NCBI GenBank assembly: GCA_023213315.1
Contig: JAKCPI010027372.1
Span: 1 to 64,000, forward strand
Direction: 5' to 3'
Length of the DNA stretch: 64,000 nucleotides
From: Euborellia annulipes
Taxonomy: Eukaryota > Arthropoda > Insecta > Dermaptera > Anisolabididae
The translations under genes were made by a program, and so were the position numbers. Under the pieces are notes generated by a model. That model did not search any database, was not told where the DNA came from, and saw nothing but the letters and a program-made list of their open reading frames with translations. Below are positions 24,001 to 39,000 of this stretch, in pieces (positions within the stretch are counted from its first letter, which is position 1; each line of letters begins with the position of its first letter).

Positions 24001-27000
24001 AGAGCATCTAAAAAATAATTGATTTTTGAATTTTAATCAAAATCGTTAGAGCGAATTTTGAGAAAATCGAAAAAAACTGAAAAAGTACATCAGTAAAGTA
24101 CTAGTATTCTTTGGCCGATTTTGATTAAAAGCTTATTTTTCCGGTCCCGGGGGTGTTTAACTTAAATATAAAATTTCAACCTCCTAGCTCAATTCCTTCA
24201 TGCTTTAAATTGAACACACACACACACCCACACACACACACCCACCCACACACACACACACAGAGACAGACCATGTCGCGAAAACCAGTTTTTTGGATTC
24301 AGGGGACCTCAAAACGTGAAGATCTATCAAAATCTCGACATCGAATTTTTGACATGAATCCAATACTTTCTCTCTATATATATATTACATATATACATAG
24401 GTAAGAGAAAGTAAAAATTTGATTTGAATATATTCAATATATTCTGGTAAACAACTACAGAATGCACCTTTAAATTACCGATAATAAGAAAAAAATGTAT
24501 GCTGTGCGACAGGTTACCCCCCCCCTCCCCCCCCCCCCCCCCGAGAAACTCCTCTGGATCCGCCACTGGTTGCCATAGTAACAAAATATAAATATTTTCT
24601 CACGGCTCCTTGCTTAAAAGACCAGTGGAATCAATTACACTTGGCGATATTTTCTAAAAATAATAATGCTAGTATTAATGGAGCTGTAGATATCACGTAG
24701 GACACAAAATGCTACTTTTTGACTGTCAGCTGTGTCATAATAATATTCAAAAATCTGGTGTGACTGGCGCACAGCACACAACTTTCTCTTACCCTTCGGT
24801 AAGAGAAAGTTGCGCACTGTGCTGGTCACACCAGATTTTTTGTGTCGAGATATATTTAGTTTCTGATAGCACCTTAGTTTCAAACTTGCATTTTAAATGT
24901 TGACTGCTTCAAATAAACTATGGTTATTTTTCAAAATTTTAATCTCATATTTGGACATTTTATACACAATATAGAATCGTAAATAAATACAAAATTTCAT
25001 AAGAATTGGAAAAAAAAATTTTAAATGCCTAAAAAGTTCCAAAGGGGACCCCCTTTTGAATCGAAATTAACATACAAATCCCTATAGGAAATTAACATTA
25101 TTTCTATGCGAAGATAAGGTGGAAAGGGAATTTAAAAAGAGTAGAGAGAGACGATAATTGCAAGTGGGAGAGATATATATATATGTTTTCTTTGAAACAA
25201 TTAAAACAGAAATAAAAAAAAAAATAAATGGGAATTTAAATAATAATTGATTTTTTTTTAATCTAATAAAAAGAAAAAGATTTAAATTCCGTTACCATGG
25301 CAACCATTTCTATCTTTCCTATGAAGAACAAGAGTAAAGTGGTCTTCAGAAGATTTCAACGGCAAAATGAGAATATACATTTTAAAGAGCATCTAAAAAA
25401 TAATTGATTTTTGAATTTTAAAAAAAATCCTTGGAGGGAATTTTGAGAAAATCGAAAAAAACTGAAAAAGTACATCAGTAAAGTACTAGTACTTTTTGGC
25501 CGATTTTGTTCAAAAGCTTATTTTGAGATTCTTCAAAGGTACCTAAGTTAAATATAAAATTTCAATCCGCTAGCTCAACTCCTTCATGCTAAAAATCTGT
25601 CCACACACACAGACACACACACAGACACACATACACACACACACACAGACCAATTTGCGGGACCCACTTTTTTGGACTCAGGGGACCTCAAAACATGTAT
25701 ATCCATCAAAATCTCGACATCGAATTTTTGACATGATCGCAATACTTTCTCTCTCTATATATATTAACATATATAGAGGTAAGAGAAAGTAAAAATACTG
25801 TATACTGGAGCAAACAAATAAAAAAAATGAATACATCTGCTCTGATAATTGGAGAGAATACGATCAAGGGCGGATCTAGAGGTGTTTCTCGGGGGAGGGG
25901 GGGGTAATCTGGTGTGACTCGTCTCACAGCACACTATTTTTTTCTTAATTTCCGTAATTTAAAGGCGCATTCTGTACTTGTTTGCAGAATATAAATACAA
26001 ATCAAATTTTTAAGTAAAGGGGTTGGAGAATAGTAACCAGCAAATTTATCGCTCCACCTGACGTCCTTTTATTTGGCAGATATTTCGATGCGTAGGACAC
26101 ACATCATCTTCAGTGCTGCGAGGATATAGTAGGTGGGCTTAGTCTATTTATATCAAATGCCTTAGGGGCGTTAAACATAATTAGTGAGGTGCCTTCTCTA
26201 AGCTGGTGACCGCTCTGTGTCCAAAGCACAACCCCTAAGGCATTTGATGGAAATAGACTAAGCCCACCTACTATATCCTCGCAGCACTGAAGATGATGTG
26301 TGTCCTACGCATCGAAATATCTGCCAAATAAAAGGACGTCAGGTGGAGCGATAAATTTGCTGGTTACTATTCTCCATGGGCGTCCGCAGGGGGGGGGGCA
26401 ACCAGGCACTTGCCCCCCCCCCCCCTGAAAAATCAAAATGATACAAAAAAATGTATAAAAACAAAAAAAATACAAAAAAACCTTTCTCAGTATACATCAA
26501 TCTTGCCGCGGTGTGAAAGCTTTAAATACTAAGAGATGTATAACACTATTAATATCAAAGAACGTTTTTTTTAACTTATCTGGAAGTGACTTGCCCCCCC
26601 CCGCCCCCCTGCAAAAAATCCTGCGGACGCCCATGCTATTCTCCAACTCCTTTACTCTATTCATCCCCGCCTACTATTCAATCTACAAATTTTTAAGTAT
26701 TAATTTTTAAAGTTTTACATTAAAAATAATTTTTTTTTCGAAAAAAAAGTATTTTTTTTCAATCCTCGGGGGGGGGTAATTACCCCCTTTACCTCCCCCC
26801 TGTATCCGCCCTTGGTACGATACATAATCCTCACTTAAATATAAATTGAATATCCTATCCACGTTCTGCCGAATAAATACTGCATCTTCTCTCCCAGGTA
26901 GCGCGAATCAATTTAATCCATTCCATTTGAAAAATGAATATTTTAAATTAGGGAATGGATTTTTACTGAAAAATTTGGTATTAAGCAGAAACATTATACA

Positions 27001-30000
27001 TAGGCTTATCGTGTAGAATAGCCATGGAAAGATTTTTTTTACCTTTTTATGAATTCCACTCGTATGTCCAATCCTTTCCTTTACATGTTCCAAACTTCGG
27101 AATTTTTATGATTTGCAGGACATATGCCAGATTTGAACAAAACAAAAATAAGGCTAAGGGACTAGTGTGATGTGTGATCGGGGTTAGAAATCTCTTTTAA
27201 CCTGGTCAAGATATACTCAGACCTGCTTGTATTAATATGCGGCCCGGAACGCGATTTTTAACTTTAAAATCCTGAATTTGGCCTTCGCCCACTGTGCTTT
27301 TATTTGCATTCTTTTGCACTCCTGAATTAAGTTTTAGAAAATTGGATTGAATATTGATTTAATTTAAAACAGGATAAATACGTATATTTAAAAAAAAGCA
27401 GAAAGCCTGCCAAAAGACATAACAATTTTTTTTTTTTTTTTTTGCTTGGAAAATATCAATTTTTTCTTAGCTCAAAAGTTTTACTTTCTCTTACCTCTAT
27501 ATATGTTAATATATATAGAGAGAGAAAGTATTGGATTCATGTCAAAAATTCGATGTCGAGATTTTGATGGACGTTTCGAGGTCCCCTGAATCCAAAAAAG
27601 TGGTTTCGCGAAATATCTCAAGAACGAAAATAGCTAGGAAGTTGAAATTTTATATTTAAGTTAGACACCCCCATGGGACGTGACACGAAGTTATTGAACA
27701 AAATCGACCAAAAAGTACTAGTACTTTACTATACACTTTTTCAGTTTTTTTCGATTTTCTCAAAATTCGCTCCAACGATTTTGTTTAAAATTCAAAAATC
27801 AATATTATTTTTTAGATGCTTTTCCCATACTTATAAATTTTACATCTTGAAATTTTAATGTACCTTAGTGTCGGTTTCTAAATATATGTCGACACAAAAA
27901 AATCTGGTGTGATAAGCACAGAACACAACTTTCGATTACCTAAAAAGATAAGAAAAAGTTGTGTGCTGTGCTACTAGTCACACCAGATTTTTTCATATTT
28001 TTTTTGAATGAAAAAAAAAAAAATATCTCTATATATATAACAGTTTTGAATGCATTTTTCTAATTTAGTGTTTGATATAATAATTTTCAGTTAAAGTCTA
28101 TTTTAACAGGTCTAAATATTTTTTGTTTTACTGCCTCGTTCTCGGGGCGCCGGTGATTCCCCTACTCGAGAGCATATTTGGGCTATAACTTCGGGATTTA
28201 GAGTGGTTAAGGCTTGGAGAAGAACTCGGCTAGCGCAGAGAGCAGACTGCTTTGCAATTACTGTTTATAAACAGGCGGTGGACGACCCAATCTAAATACT
28301 TAAAAAAAAAACAACGTTTCAACCAGTATGAGATAATAAACCCCGAGAAGAAAAAAAAGAATTGTAACGCTGAAATTTAGAACTCCCGCTGGAGAAATTT
28401 ATTTCCTCTGGTGGTGAATGCTGGAGATAGCCAAGCAATTTTCTTTTCTAGCTTTTGTCTTATCTTCGCCAATTTCCCTCTCTCTGCCTTTTTGTTTTAT
28501 CTTCCTCCTCTCTCCGCCATTATTTTTTAACGCTTTACTTACTGTCTTTTTAATTTATTTTCACCAATATTACTCATTGCCTTACTCTATGTCAACATTT
28601 TTTTATGAAAATATATATAAGTTATATATAAATATACATTGATATCTTTTGTCAAGGTGGGTAAAACAACTAATCTAATTTAAGAGTATATATTTGTGAT
28701 CTGTAATATTTAAGTTATAATTTTATTTGTTATTTAATGTTTATAATACTTTATTAGCATATAATAAAGAATTGTAAACGAAAAAACTTTTATTGCCAAG
28801 ATTAACCCTAAAAAACCAACAAATTTCTACAGGGTGATTAGGCTAAGTGGGTGATCTAGTCAATGAAACACTTCCCCTCTTGAGCTTTTACTACTAATTG
28901 TCATATTCAAAGTACTAAATTTTGTTTTTTATCTTAATAGAAGTTTTTATTTTATTTAGAGGCGCAAAATGTGGCGAGTCCGTCTGCAGTACGAGTGGCA
29001 ACTCACGGTGCCCTGGACAGCGTGTCATTATCATCCCCAGCACCAACAACGGCGACACCTGCTACGACGGCCTCCTCGTCGGCGGCCGCTGGACCACCAG
29101 AGCTGGATTGTCTTGTTGAACAGGCAAGAGCAGCAATCCTGGGAAGGGTCCATGATACACATGTGCATCCACGTACCAGAAAGATCGTCCTCTACATCTG
29201 CGCCGCCGATTCGCAAGGTCTATATAAAATATTATAAAAGTCAAAGTAGAGTTGTGTTTTTTAAATGAATAATCATGGATTAAAAAGATAAAAAAAAATG
29301 TTGAATATATTAATATCCATCCACCAATATAGTAAAAAAAAATTATACCTTCAATTAGGACATTCTAATTAATTAGTTATTTAACTTTATTTAATCCTGA
29401 TCTTCGGTAGAAAATATATAGGAAGGATATAAATTTCAGGTTCAAATAATTAATTGGATTTCAAACAAGTCCTTCTAAAGATTATTCGCAAGATAGGTCT
29501 CTGAAGTTTCTTTAAGGGAAAAGCAAAAAAACAGGTTCTGGGGAAGCATTTCATATAGAAATAAAATAATTATTTGGAAGGTAAGAAGGAATTACTTCAG
29601 AAGAATACAGCCAATATTATTTCATTAAAAAAATAATTTTTTTTAAAATCAATTGCTAATGTTTCGGTTCCGGTTTGAACCATCATGGGGGCTACAAACA
29701 TGGAATTTAATGTTCATCATCATCATAAAAACTATAATATAAAGCGCTAGCGGCTGACTTCCTGTCCCTGTGTAAATGTGCCTGTCAGGGCAGGGCGCTG
29801 ATTGACCAGAGTAAAAGGTTTCAAAACTTAAATCAGAAAGGAAATTTAAAACTTTAAAATGTTGCATTTGCTCGCCAAAGGCGGATTCAAGGGGCTCAGT
29901 CTCGAAGGCAGGCTTTTTCACTGTAAATACATACCATCTTTTGAATTTGCTAATATATAGAATCATAATAGGGTATTAAAAATAACATACCTTTGATATT

Positions 30001-33000
30001 GTGTATATATAAATATATAATACATTCAATCTATTATTATTATTATTATATATATTAGCAAACATCTAATGTATTTATCATTAAATTCCATGTTTGTAGC
30101 TCCGATGATGGTTCATACCCGAACCGAAATGTTAGCAATCGATTACAATAAATGTTTACTAAATTTAATGAAATAATACTGGCGTCCTTCTTACCTTGCA
30201 CATAATATCTCAGCTATAATACTAACTTAAATTACTAAAATATTTATTTGTATAAAAAAATTATGAAGTTGTAAGAGCCAATTGATCAAAAACTTCCATC
30301 ACATTTTTGATATTTATATGTTTTATAAAAATAAAATATTAATTAATGGAGTTGGAGAATAATACTAATTAATACTCATCCCAGGCTACTATATAATCTA
30401 AAATTTTAATTATTTTAGATGAGACGCCTTCTATTTTTGTTTGAATAATAACATGTCTCCAATAACGTTGATCGTATCCTTATCAAATTTTAATTGAATA
30501 AATGCCTCATTGAGGAAAATATTCATGCCAAGTTAAGAGGAAATGAAAAACGCAAAGAATCATTTATGGGTAATCATATTTTAAAGTTGTCTTTTAGATT
30601 CAGGGAGCAATGAAACAAAAAGTCAACTACTGATTCAACTATACGATTTTTTTGATTTAAAATTTATATTTAAATTAGTAATTATCATACTTGAAAGAAA
30701 TGCCCGCACATATAGAAAATCTCAAAGATTTTATTTTATTTTGGAATAATGAAACGAGTTGATTTTTTTTTACTACTCCCTGCTAACCGCTAACAAGCCA
30801 AATCGTATTTTCCTTCGTCCGATGCCAATTAATTTGTTCTCTCCTCTCATCTCCTCTCTTCTCAGCATCCGGATGGACCTGAGTGCGTGGGAGAGGAGAG
30901 CGGCGAGGAGACAGATTTCTATTAATAAAGGAATCATTTGAATTTCGCGTCATTCACTTGGCCAGGGCTACTTAGAGTACACGCTCCCCCCTCTCTCCCT
31001 CTCTCTCTTATATTAAATATACGAATTCATGTTTTTATATATTTCTACTTTGAATAAATAAATCCTCCTTTTGATAATGTCAAAAATAAAATCGTTAACT
31101 CGCTTTATTTAACAGACCAACTAAAGATCACATGGATTTATTCTGCTATCAAAATGTACATTTACCGAGACATACTAAAATTGTGATTTCATTTTTAACA
31201 ATGAAACCAGATTTACTGTAAAATATAGTGGAATCCCGATTATTCGTATTTCCGGCTAATTTGTACAAATTTGCCTGTCAGCAAAGAAAACGGGCCAAAC
31301 CGTTTGACCATACGGATTATCTCGTTTCTACTTTATTGCATTTTACTTTTCTCTTACCTCTATATATGTTAAAATATATAGAGAGAAAGTATTGGATTCA
31401 TGTCAGAAATTCGATGTCCAGATTTTTGAGGTCCCCTGAATCCGAAAAAGTGGTTTTCGCGACATGGTCTGTGTATGTGTGAACAAAATATTTCAAGAAC
31501 GAAAAGAGGTAGGAGGTTGAAATTTTATATTTAAGTTAGGCACCCCATGGGACGTGACACGAAGCTTTTGAACAAAACCGACCAAAGAGTACTAGTACTG
31601 ATGAACTTCAGTTTTTTTCAATTTTGATGGATATAGATAGGCCTATACGTTTTAAGGTCAGTGTGGTGTTTAAAAAAAAAAATAATATACATAGGTGAAA
31701 AATAAATATATGTCGATACAAAAAATCTGGTGTGACAATCACAGTACACAACTTTCTCTTGCCGAACGGTAAGAGCCACCAGATTTTTTTATTTAAAGTC
31801 AAATAGAAAATTTAATGGCAAGTTATGATTATTATTTTTTTTTTTTTGAATTTACGGTGTAGTAGCGTATAACCTTGAGACTTTCTTTTTGTTTCTAAAG
31901 ATTGTTGCTGCGAAAAGGGCGCCCTTCAGCAGCAGCTCTATCCAATTCTCCGAAGTGAATGTTTAGCAAAAGGATTTGAACTTCATATAGCTGATTTGCA
32001 TTGGCGTACAGCTTTAGAAAAGCAACAGGATCATGAATTCCCTCAACTCTGTTTGGGCGAACTTGCAAGTAAGTTCAATTGTCATTGAGTATCGAGAATT
32101 ATAAAAATTAATTTTACTCAATAGAATAGAACAAACTATTATTTCTTTGTTATTAATAAATTACTTTAAAGATATTTTAATTATTGGATTTACAAATGGC
32201 AATATTTCAAATATGTCTCTCATTTAAGTGCAACTATAAGGTTCAGAAATTTAAGAATTCAAAATAAATCGTCTAAGTCCTCCTTTCTGTATTTTAATGT
32301 TTAAATTCATTATCCTGAGGCCTGAATCCACTCAAAAATCTAACAATAATATGGGAATTTGTTTTTTTTTGCAGGGCACATGGAGAGTTCTTATGTGATT
32401 CCGGTGATATTTTTATCAAACTCTCTTGGAACACCCCTTTTACCTAAAAGTATCGAATCACAGGATTTTGAACTCGCTTTAGGCCAAGCAACAGGAGATA
32501 AACAATTGTTAAGCAAATGGTACAAATTGGATTCAGCAGCACAGCCTCCTTGTTATACTTTACAAGCCATCTCTAGTCATATCCCGGGCTTTAAGGTTTG
32601 TTTCGTAAAATCTCACTCTCTCTTTCTTTTTTTTTTTTTTTTTTTTATTAATAATATTAAATCAATAGGAGAATTCAGCTGAGGAGAGAGAACGCGCTCT
32701 GAGTGAATGGCGTTCAGAAATCGAAAGAACTTTAGCGGTGATGGTCAATGTATTCCCACAAGAACTCAGGGATACTTATCTCACCACTGTCGTTGAACAA
32801 GTAAGTTCCTCAAAATGAGAATTGATTAATTTATCTATTAATTTGATTATAATTTTCAGGAGGTCCATAACACGGTGTGCATGAGCCAGGAGTTGGCCCG
32901 GAGGTGTCTCTGGTTGTGTAGAGTGTACACTCAGCCGCCTCCTCCACCTCATGGACCCGTTTGGGCAGAACATCGGCGTCGATTGGATGCTCTTCATAAA

Positions 33001-36000
33001 GATCTCAGGGTTAGTCCTCTCTCTTTATATTTATATTTGTTTTGAATTATTTTTTTTAAATTAAATTAATATCCCTATAGAATTTGCTCTCTGAGAAGCA
33101 CATTTTGCGTGTTGCTGTACCATGGGTCGAAGGCGGTCTTAGCAAAGATGTACCTGAACATGCGCGATATCTCGAAGAAGTGAGCGATCATCTTGCTCAT
33201 CAGTTACGCTCAATCATCCACACTATTATCGAAGAAGATCAAACCAAGGTTATTTACCTTTATTTATATTTATATCACTTAAAGAAAACAATCCAGTTAA
33301 ATAAAAAAATAAACTCTACATTGAGGACGATAGAATAGAATAGAATAGAATAAGGAGAATAAAAACCAGCTTTCGTTTTCTCTCTCACGACTTCAATTTA
33401 TTTGCAAATATTTCGGCTCCTATACAGGGGCCATCCTCAGTGCATATATGAATTTTATGAGAGACTAGTCGCAAAGCCCGCCTTCGGCGGGCTTTCCGCC
33501 TAGCCAGGGGGCTGCGCCCCTGGACCCTTGCTCGCCTTCGGCGAGCAAGTTTATTCCCAATTTGGGATATTATATGCAAGTGTTAAGGAAGAATCTTATA
33601 TTCAAGCGAGGCGAGGGTACCGATTGGGAACAGCACAAAAGAGTCTGTTTATGACTGTTTAAAGGGTCAGTCACCTGAGTCCTCTCTTCGTTTTTCAACT
33701 GCTGCGTAGCCCCCACCCCCAGCCCATAGTCAGGTAGGAAGCTGTTTCACAGAGCAAAAATGACGCTCTCTAATTTCTAGCCAACTTATTGATTTTGTGT
33801 TCCCATATTGAAGAAATTTGATTATAATTAATTTTCCAAAACATTTAAGAGATTCAAATTATTACTACGTTACTCCCAGAGCCATGAACTATATGTGTAC
33901 TTAATTTCAAATGGATTCATTGAAAATTGTGGATTTCTATAGAACATATACATACATATTTACATACATACATACATTTTTCCCATTTCATTTTTATATA
34001 TATAGATTGTCAATTTAGTAAAAATATAATTGAGAACAATTGAGGCATGAGCCTCGTCTCTGGCTGGTTTTTATTCTCTTTATCGTCCTCAACTAAGATT
34101 CCCAGCTACAAGCAACTACTGTAAACTCTACATTATTAATTCATAAACATTTCACTTTGTTTTTCTCGTGGCTAAATTGGGGTTTACGAACCTAGAATTG
34201 CAGATTCAAATACTACTTGCCTTGAAAATTTTCAAACATTCCCAATCTCCTCAGCTTCTCTGTTATTGGTGCTTACCTATGTTGAGAAAAAAATTACAAA
34301 ATCCTCTCGCAATGGGGGAATCAAACACTTGCTCTAATTTCAAGGGAATGAATGTAGATGGCGCTGAAGTTTGTGTCTATCTTCATAGGAATGACTGTAG
34401 ATGTCGCTGACGTCGTTGTATATGAAATGCACTTAACGGGGCCCCTTAGAGGTTAGTTCGCTTGAGTCGTAGCAAGTGCACAGTACTTGATAACGGCTAC
34501 AGAATAAGCATTCGAAACGTTGTACCGTATTTATATTTTTAATAAATAATTAATACAAAATGTGCTCTATAATTAAAAATTCCCATAATAATACAAACCA
34601 CAAAATCTTTAATAAACACATGGGAAAATTCCTCCACGATAACTCAACAAATTTTAATCTAAATTTTGTTTATTAATACAAAAATGTGGCCTATAATTCA
34701 CTTTTCTTTTTTAATATTGCCTGCCAATTTAAATAACCAAATAGCCTCAGATGCCAAAAAAAATCAATTCTAAATTTCTATTTTATAGAAAAGTTCTTTC
34801 TATATTAGTTGATGGCACATTAATAATTATGTTTTGCCTGTGTAGGTTGAGAGTATAAATTCTCTCTGAATGGGAATACATACTTTTTTTTTTTTACACT
34901 GGCACTTTTTTCTCATTCACACAGTCTTTTCGGCAACTTAGGCCATATAAGACTTTGACGATAACCGTTATATTATTTATAATAATATCTATTGGGGGTC
35001 CAGGCATTTCTATTTAAGGAATACATACTTATTTAGAATTAATTAGCTTTATTAAAATAAAAACAACTACGCCTACTATAGAAGAATTTAGATTTGGGAA
35101 ATAAATATCGAAATGTATATGTCAGAGTTTCGCTAGATTTGAGGTGTTTGCTTTCAATTATAAAATTACCTCAATAAATAGAGAAAGCCAAAGATTGAAA
35201 AAATATACCAATCACTCTTAGAAATAGATTTTTGAAAAAATAAATTTTTTTTTTCAGTCGGTTGTGAAATCAAGTCATGGCGTGGATGCACGACTTATTC
35301 AAGAATTATTGCAACAAATCGCTTTTTGTCAAAGAGCCGCACAAAGTGGTGGAAGTCGGGAACAACTTCTCCATGCTATACAGAAGTAAGATCACTTCAT
35401 GTCTATAATTTAGCCAACTTATTAAATATAATTAATAAAATTAATATATTTAATAAATAAAATCGTCGGCATCAATAGACAATTTTTTTTTTTTAATTTA
35501 AGCCCAGAATTTAAACTAGATTAACAGATCTTTATATCTTATACTATTAAACGATTTTTTCCAATTTCCTTAAAATTCGCTTTAAAAATTTCTTTGAAAT
35601 ATTTCCTATTTGCGGATTACAAAACAAACTACGTTTGATCTCGTCTTTGGAGAATCTTGAGTACTAGCACTTTACTGATGTACTTTTTTACTTTTTTGCA
35701 ATTTTTTCAAAAGAAAATAACACTGAGCTCCAGCTCGGTCATTCCGGAACTAATTTCTAATTTAAAATTCATAAGAAACTCCGTTATCCGAATTTCTCAA
35801 GCATGATTGTTCGGAAAATCAGGTTGATGTTAGAAATTAGGAAGGCCAGCAAAAAAAAACAAAACAAAGCCTTTGGCTGCTGCATTTGACATCCAAAGGC
35901 TTTGTTTTTTCTAAAACATAATCCCAAACCAGAAGCCAAATTTAATGAAATTGCGAATGTTCCAAAAAAGATCAAGTTTCTACTGTATTTTTTCCATCTA

Positions 36001-39000
36001 TCCAGATACGTGGAGAATGACGGACGAGGACCTCTGGTCTTATATGGTCCTACAGGATGTGGCAAAACAACTCTTATGGCCAGAGCTGCTCAGTGTTGTC
36101 ATCAATGGTCACCTGACTCCGCTCTGGTTCTACGTTTTGTGAGCCTCTCACCGGATTCCGCCACTACCGAAAGATTGCTCAAAAGCATTGTTGATCAATG
36201 CTCAATTCTCGCACATGGACATCCTTGTTGGAGTCCTCATGTAAGTTATATTTATTTCTTCTGTTATGAAATAGAAAAATATTGAAAATTTAAGTTCTAA
36301 AAAGTGAACTTTTTAAATTTGGAAGCCACTTTCACTTATTAGGGTTGAATTAAGGCTTGGGTCTAAATTAAACAGGAAGATTTTTTGAAAAATTGAAGTG
36401 TATAGCCCCATACATATAAATTAGGATTATTCAATCCAAACATATTTATTTCAAAGCTAATGTCTCCAAAGTCAAACATTGCAATGCAGGGCAATATTCT
36501 TATTTGGCCATTGAAATCTTCTAAAGACCACTTTACTCTTGTACTTCATAGGAAAGATAGGAGAAATGGTTGAGGTGCCATGGTAACAAAATATAAATAT
36601 TTTCCCATGTTTATAAATTATACATCTTGTAAATCGAATGTACCGTGCTGTCAGAAACTAAATATATGTCAGACACAAAAAATCTGGCGTGACAAGCACA
36701 GAACACAACTTTCGATTACCGAAAGTAAGAGAAAGTTGTGTGCTGTGCCGCCAATTACACCAGATTTTCCTCTCGTGAAAATCATTTGGCCTTTTTTTTT
36801 TAGGTATGCGAGATCCCATCTTTTCAAACTCAAAAAATTTTATAAATTCAACTTTGAATTGTTATGACACGCTTATTGAGAAACCCCCGGGTCCTCCGGT
36901 GTCACAAATAGTAATGTTTTGGCCAGACCCCCCCCCCCCCCACCCCATATATTGTGGGGGCCCCCCCCCCACTTTTTTTTTGTATTGTTGGTTTTTTTTT
37001 TTTCTTTCAATTTTTTTTAAATAAAAATAAAAATATTAATAATAAATTAAATTATATTTTATATATTTTTTTTTCATGTTTTTATTAATTATTTTTTTTT
37101 TATAAAATAAAAAATATATTTCTAAATTTAAAACTTTTCTAATTTTTTTTTTTTTTTTTGAAAAGGGGGGTTAAGTCCCACCCATGATTTTTCTACTTGT
37201 GATTATTCCATTGTTTTAAAAAAAAATATTATATATTTTTTAATGGAAACTTTCATGGTTCAATCCGAGAAAATTTCCAATAAAGATTTTCATTTTTTTT
37301 ATAAAAACAATGAAATAATCACAAGTAGAAAATGCATGGGTGGGACTTTATATTGTCCCTCACTGTACCAACATTTTCAATTACGTATATACTACGTAAA
37401 CAAAAAATGTCGTGATTTAATGACAATTCCTTGCACACTTGGAAAAAATCATATACTTTAATGACAGAGAATATGAATATAATTTTTATATAAATTTATG
37501 TGGTAAAATTGACATCTCACAGCCACATCCCATCAATTGTAATTTTTATATATTTATAAAAAAAAAAAAAAAAAAAACAATCAGGATATGATACTTTTTA
37601 AGCTACATACAGGGTACAGCTCGAAAATTGGCGGCTGAGAATACTCATCTTTATAGAGCCTTATTTTTGTGTCTTTGTGTGTCACAGGTGTATTGAATCG
37701 AAGAGGACTAAGATTTTATTTTGTTTCAACCAAGATTATTATCTTATCCAATTATTTATTACGAAAGAATCTAAAATAATTCTTTTTTTTTATTTGAATC
37801 AGACATTGGAGAGTTACACGGAAATTTTACCCGGACTTCTAGCAGCCGCTTCCCAAAGGCGTCCGATTATTTTTGTAATTGATGGGATTGATCAGGTACG
37901 AAAAATATTTATACCATGATAAAATGAAATTATTTATTTTTTTTCCTTTTTTTTTAACCAGGTGAAATCTTACGGATCTTTCTCTCTTGATTGGTTGCCT
38001 TTGTTGCTGCCTGATCGGGTCAAAGTGATCCTCTCCGTTGCCGAAGATACTCCCATGCACAAAGCTTTGACTGCCAAAGTTAATGACTCGACGGCTTTTA
38101 TTCAGGTAATTTATTTTTTTTATTAAAAGAATTAAGGTGCTTATAAAGGCAAAGCTGCCGCATGTTTTTACCGATAAGTTGGCGTTAGGGGTCTTAAAAA
38201 GTTACCCAACTATTACGAAAATTTGCCAACAGATGGCAGTATGGTAGGGCTATATTTAATCTCATGTATTTGTTTAATTTTCGTATATCGTTTAATAATG
38301 AATAGTTTATAAATATTATTTTAAATTATTTATAACTGCATAAAAATATATAAATATAGACTTATAAGTGACCTGATAATGCCGGCCGGCTGTTAGACTA
38401 GCCTGCCATCTTTTGCAAGAGTGCTGAACTATTTGGCCGTTAATTTTTAGATAATACGAAATTTATTTTTGACTTCGTCCTCACTTTATTTAATTATTGA
38501 TTATAGTTTGGATATTAATAATTTTTACATTTTTAGATTTAAAAAAAAAAATTACAATTTTCATAATAGAATTTTTTTTGCATTTTCTATAAATATAAAA
38601 AAAATATTGTAATTAAAAAAAAAAAGCATTCTATTATGTAAAATGCTCACGAATTTAAATCATTAAAAAAAACTGCATAAAAAAATATTTTAAGATGTCT
38701 CAGTAGTTTCGGACTAAAGATTCAATATGCCCCTCTGGAGCCCCTTAATGCATTAAGCATTTGGAGGATCTTAATACTATTCTCTTACTTATTTTTATTT
38801 TCCCTGGTTGCACATGATCTCAGTTGATTGTGATGTCTTTTGAACAATAGAAGTTTAATAAATAATAAATATGGCAATGTATTAAAACATAAAATAGATT
38901 AAATATTTGACTTAATAGACAAAAGAATTGTTTATTTTCAGTTACCGGCATTAACTGGAAAAGAAGCCCAATCCGTTCTTGTGTCATCTGTAATGCAATA

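Larger units (their letters stand above)
26022..26690. repeat. fold-back element carrying HH2a/b
   Basis: Arms 26022-26175 and 26228-26374 plus tail 26636-26690, split by a hAT MITE. Each arm carries one hammerhead-like core in opposite orientation. Confidence 0.7.
25865..26814. mobile_element. hAT-type MITE (12805 family) split by a fold-back element
   Basis: Ends CAAGGGCGGATCTAG...GTATCCGCCCTTG. The interior is interrupted at about 26018-26690 by the HH2 fold-back element, with AAATTTTTAAGTA repeated on either side. Confidence 0.7.
33319..34095. repeat. fold-back element carrying HH3 and a GC-rich island
   Basis: Left end GAGGACGATAGAAT...GAGAATAAAAACCAGC mirrored by GCTGGTTTTTATTCTC...ATCGTCCTCA at the right. 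GAATA microsatellite at 33330-33352. In NWD intron 8. Confidence 0.6.

Noticed and set aside
28300..28345. GAAACGTTG on the minus strand as a hammerhead
   Set aside because: No core motif or stem II at the expected position.
28969..29268. Arg/His-rich frame overlapping exon 3
   Set aside because: Shadow frame of the Ala/Ser/Pro-rich coding exon; it does not join neighbouring exons.
33465..33550. Rho-independent bacterial terminator or bacterial transfer
   Set aside because: The hairpins are inside an arthropod fold-back element with no bacterial gene nearby.
35902..36285. Single uninterrupted 127-codon frame containing the P-loop
   Set aside because: Its upstream part is intron sequence; a CTATCCAG acceptor at 36005 and phase agreement with exon 9 show the coding part starts at 36006.
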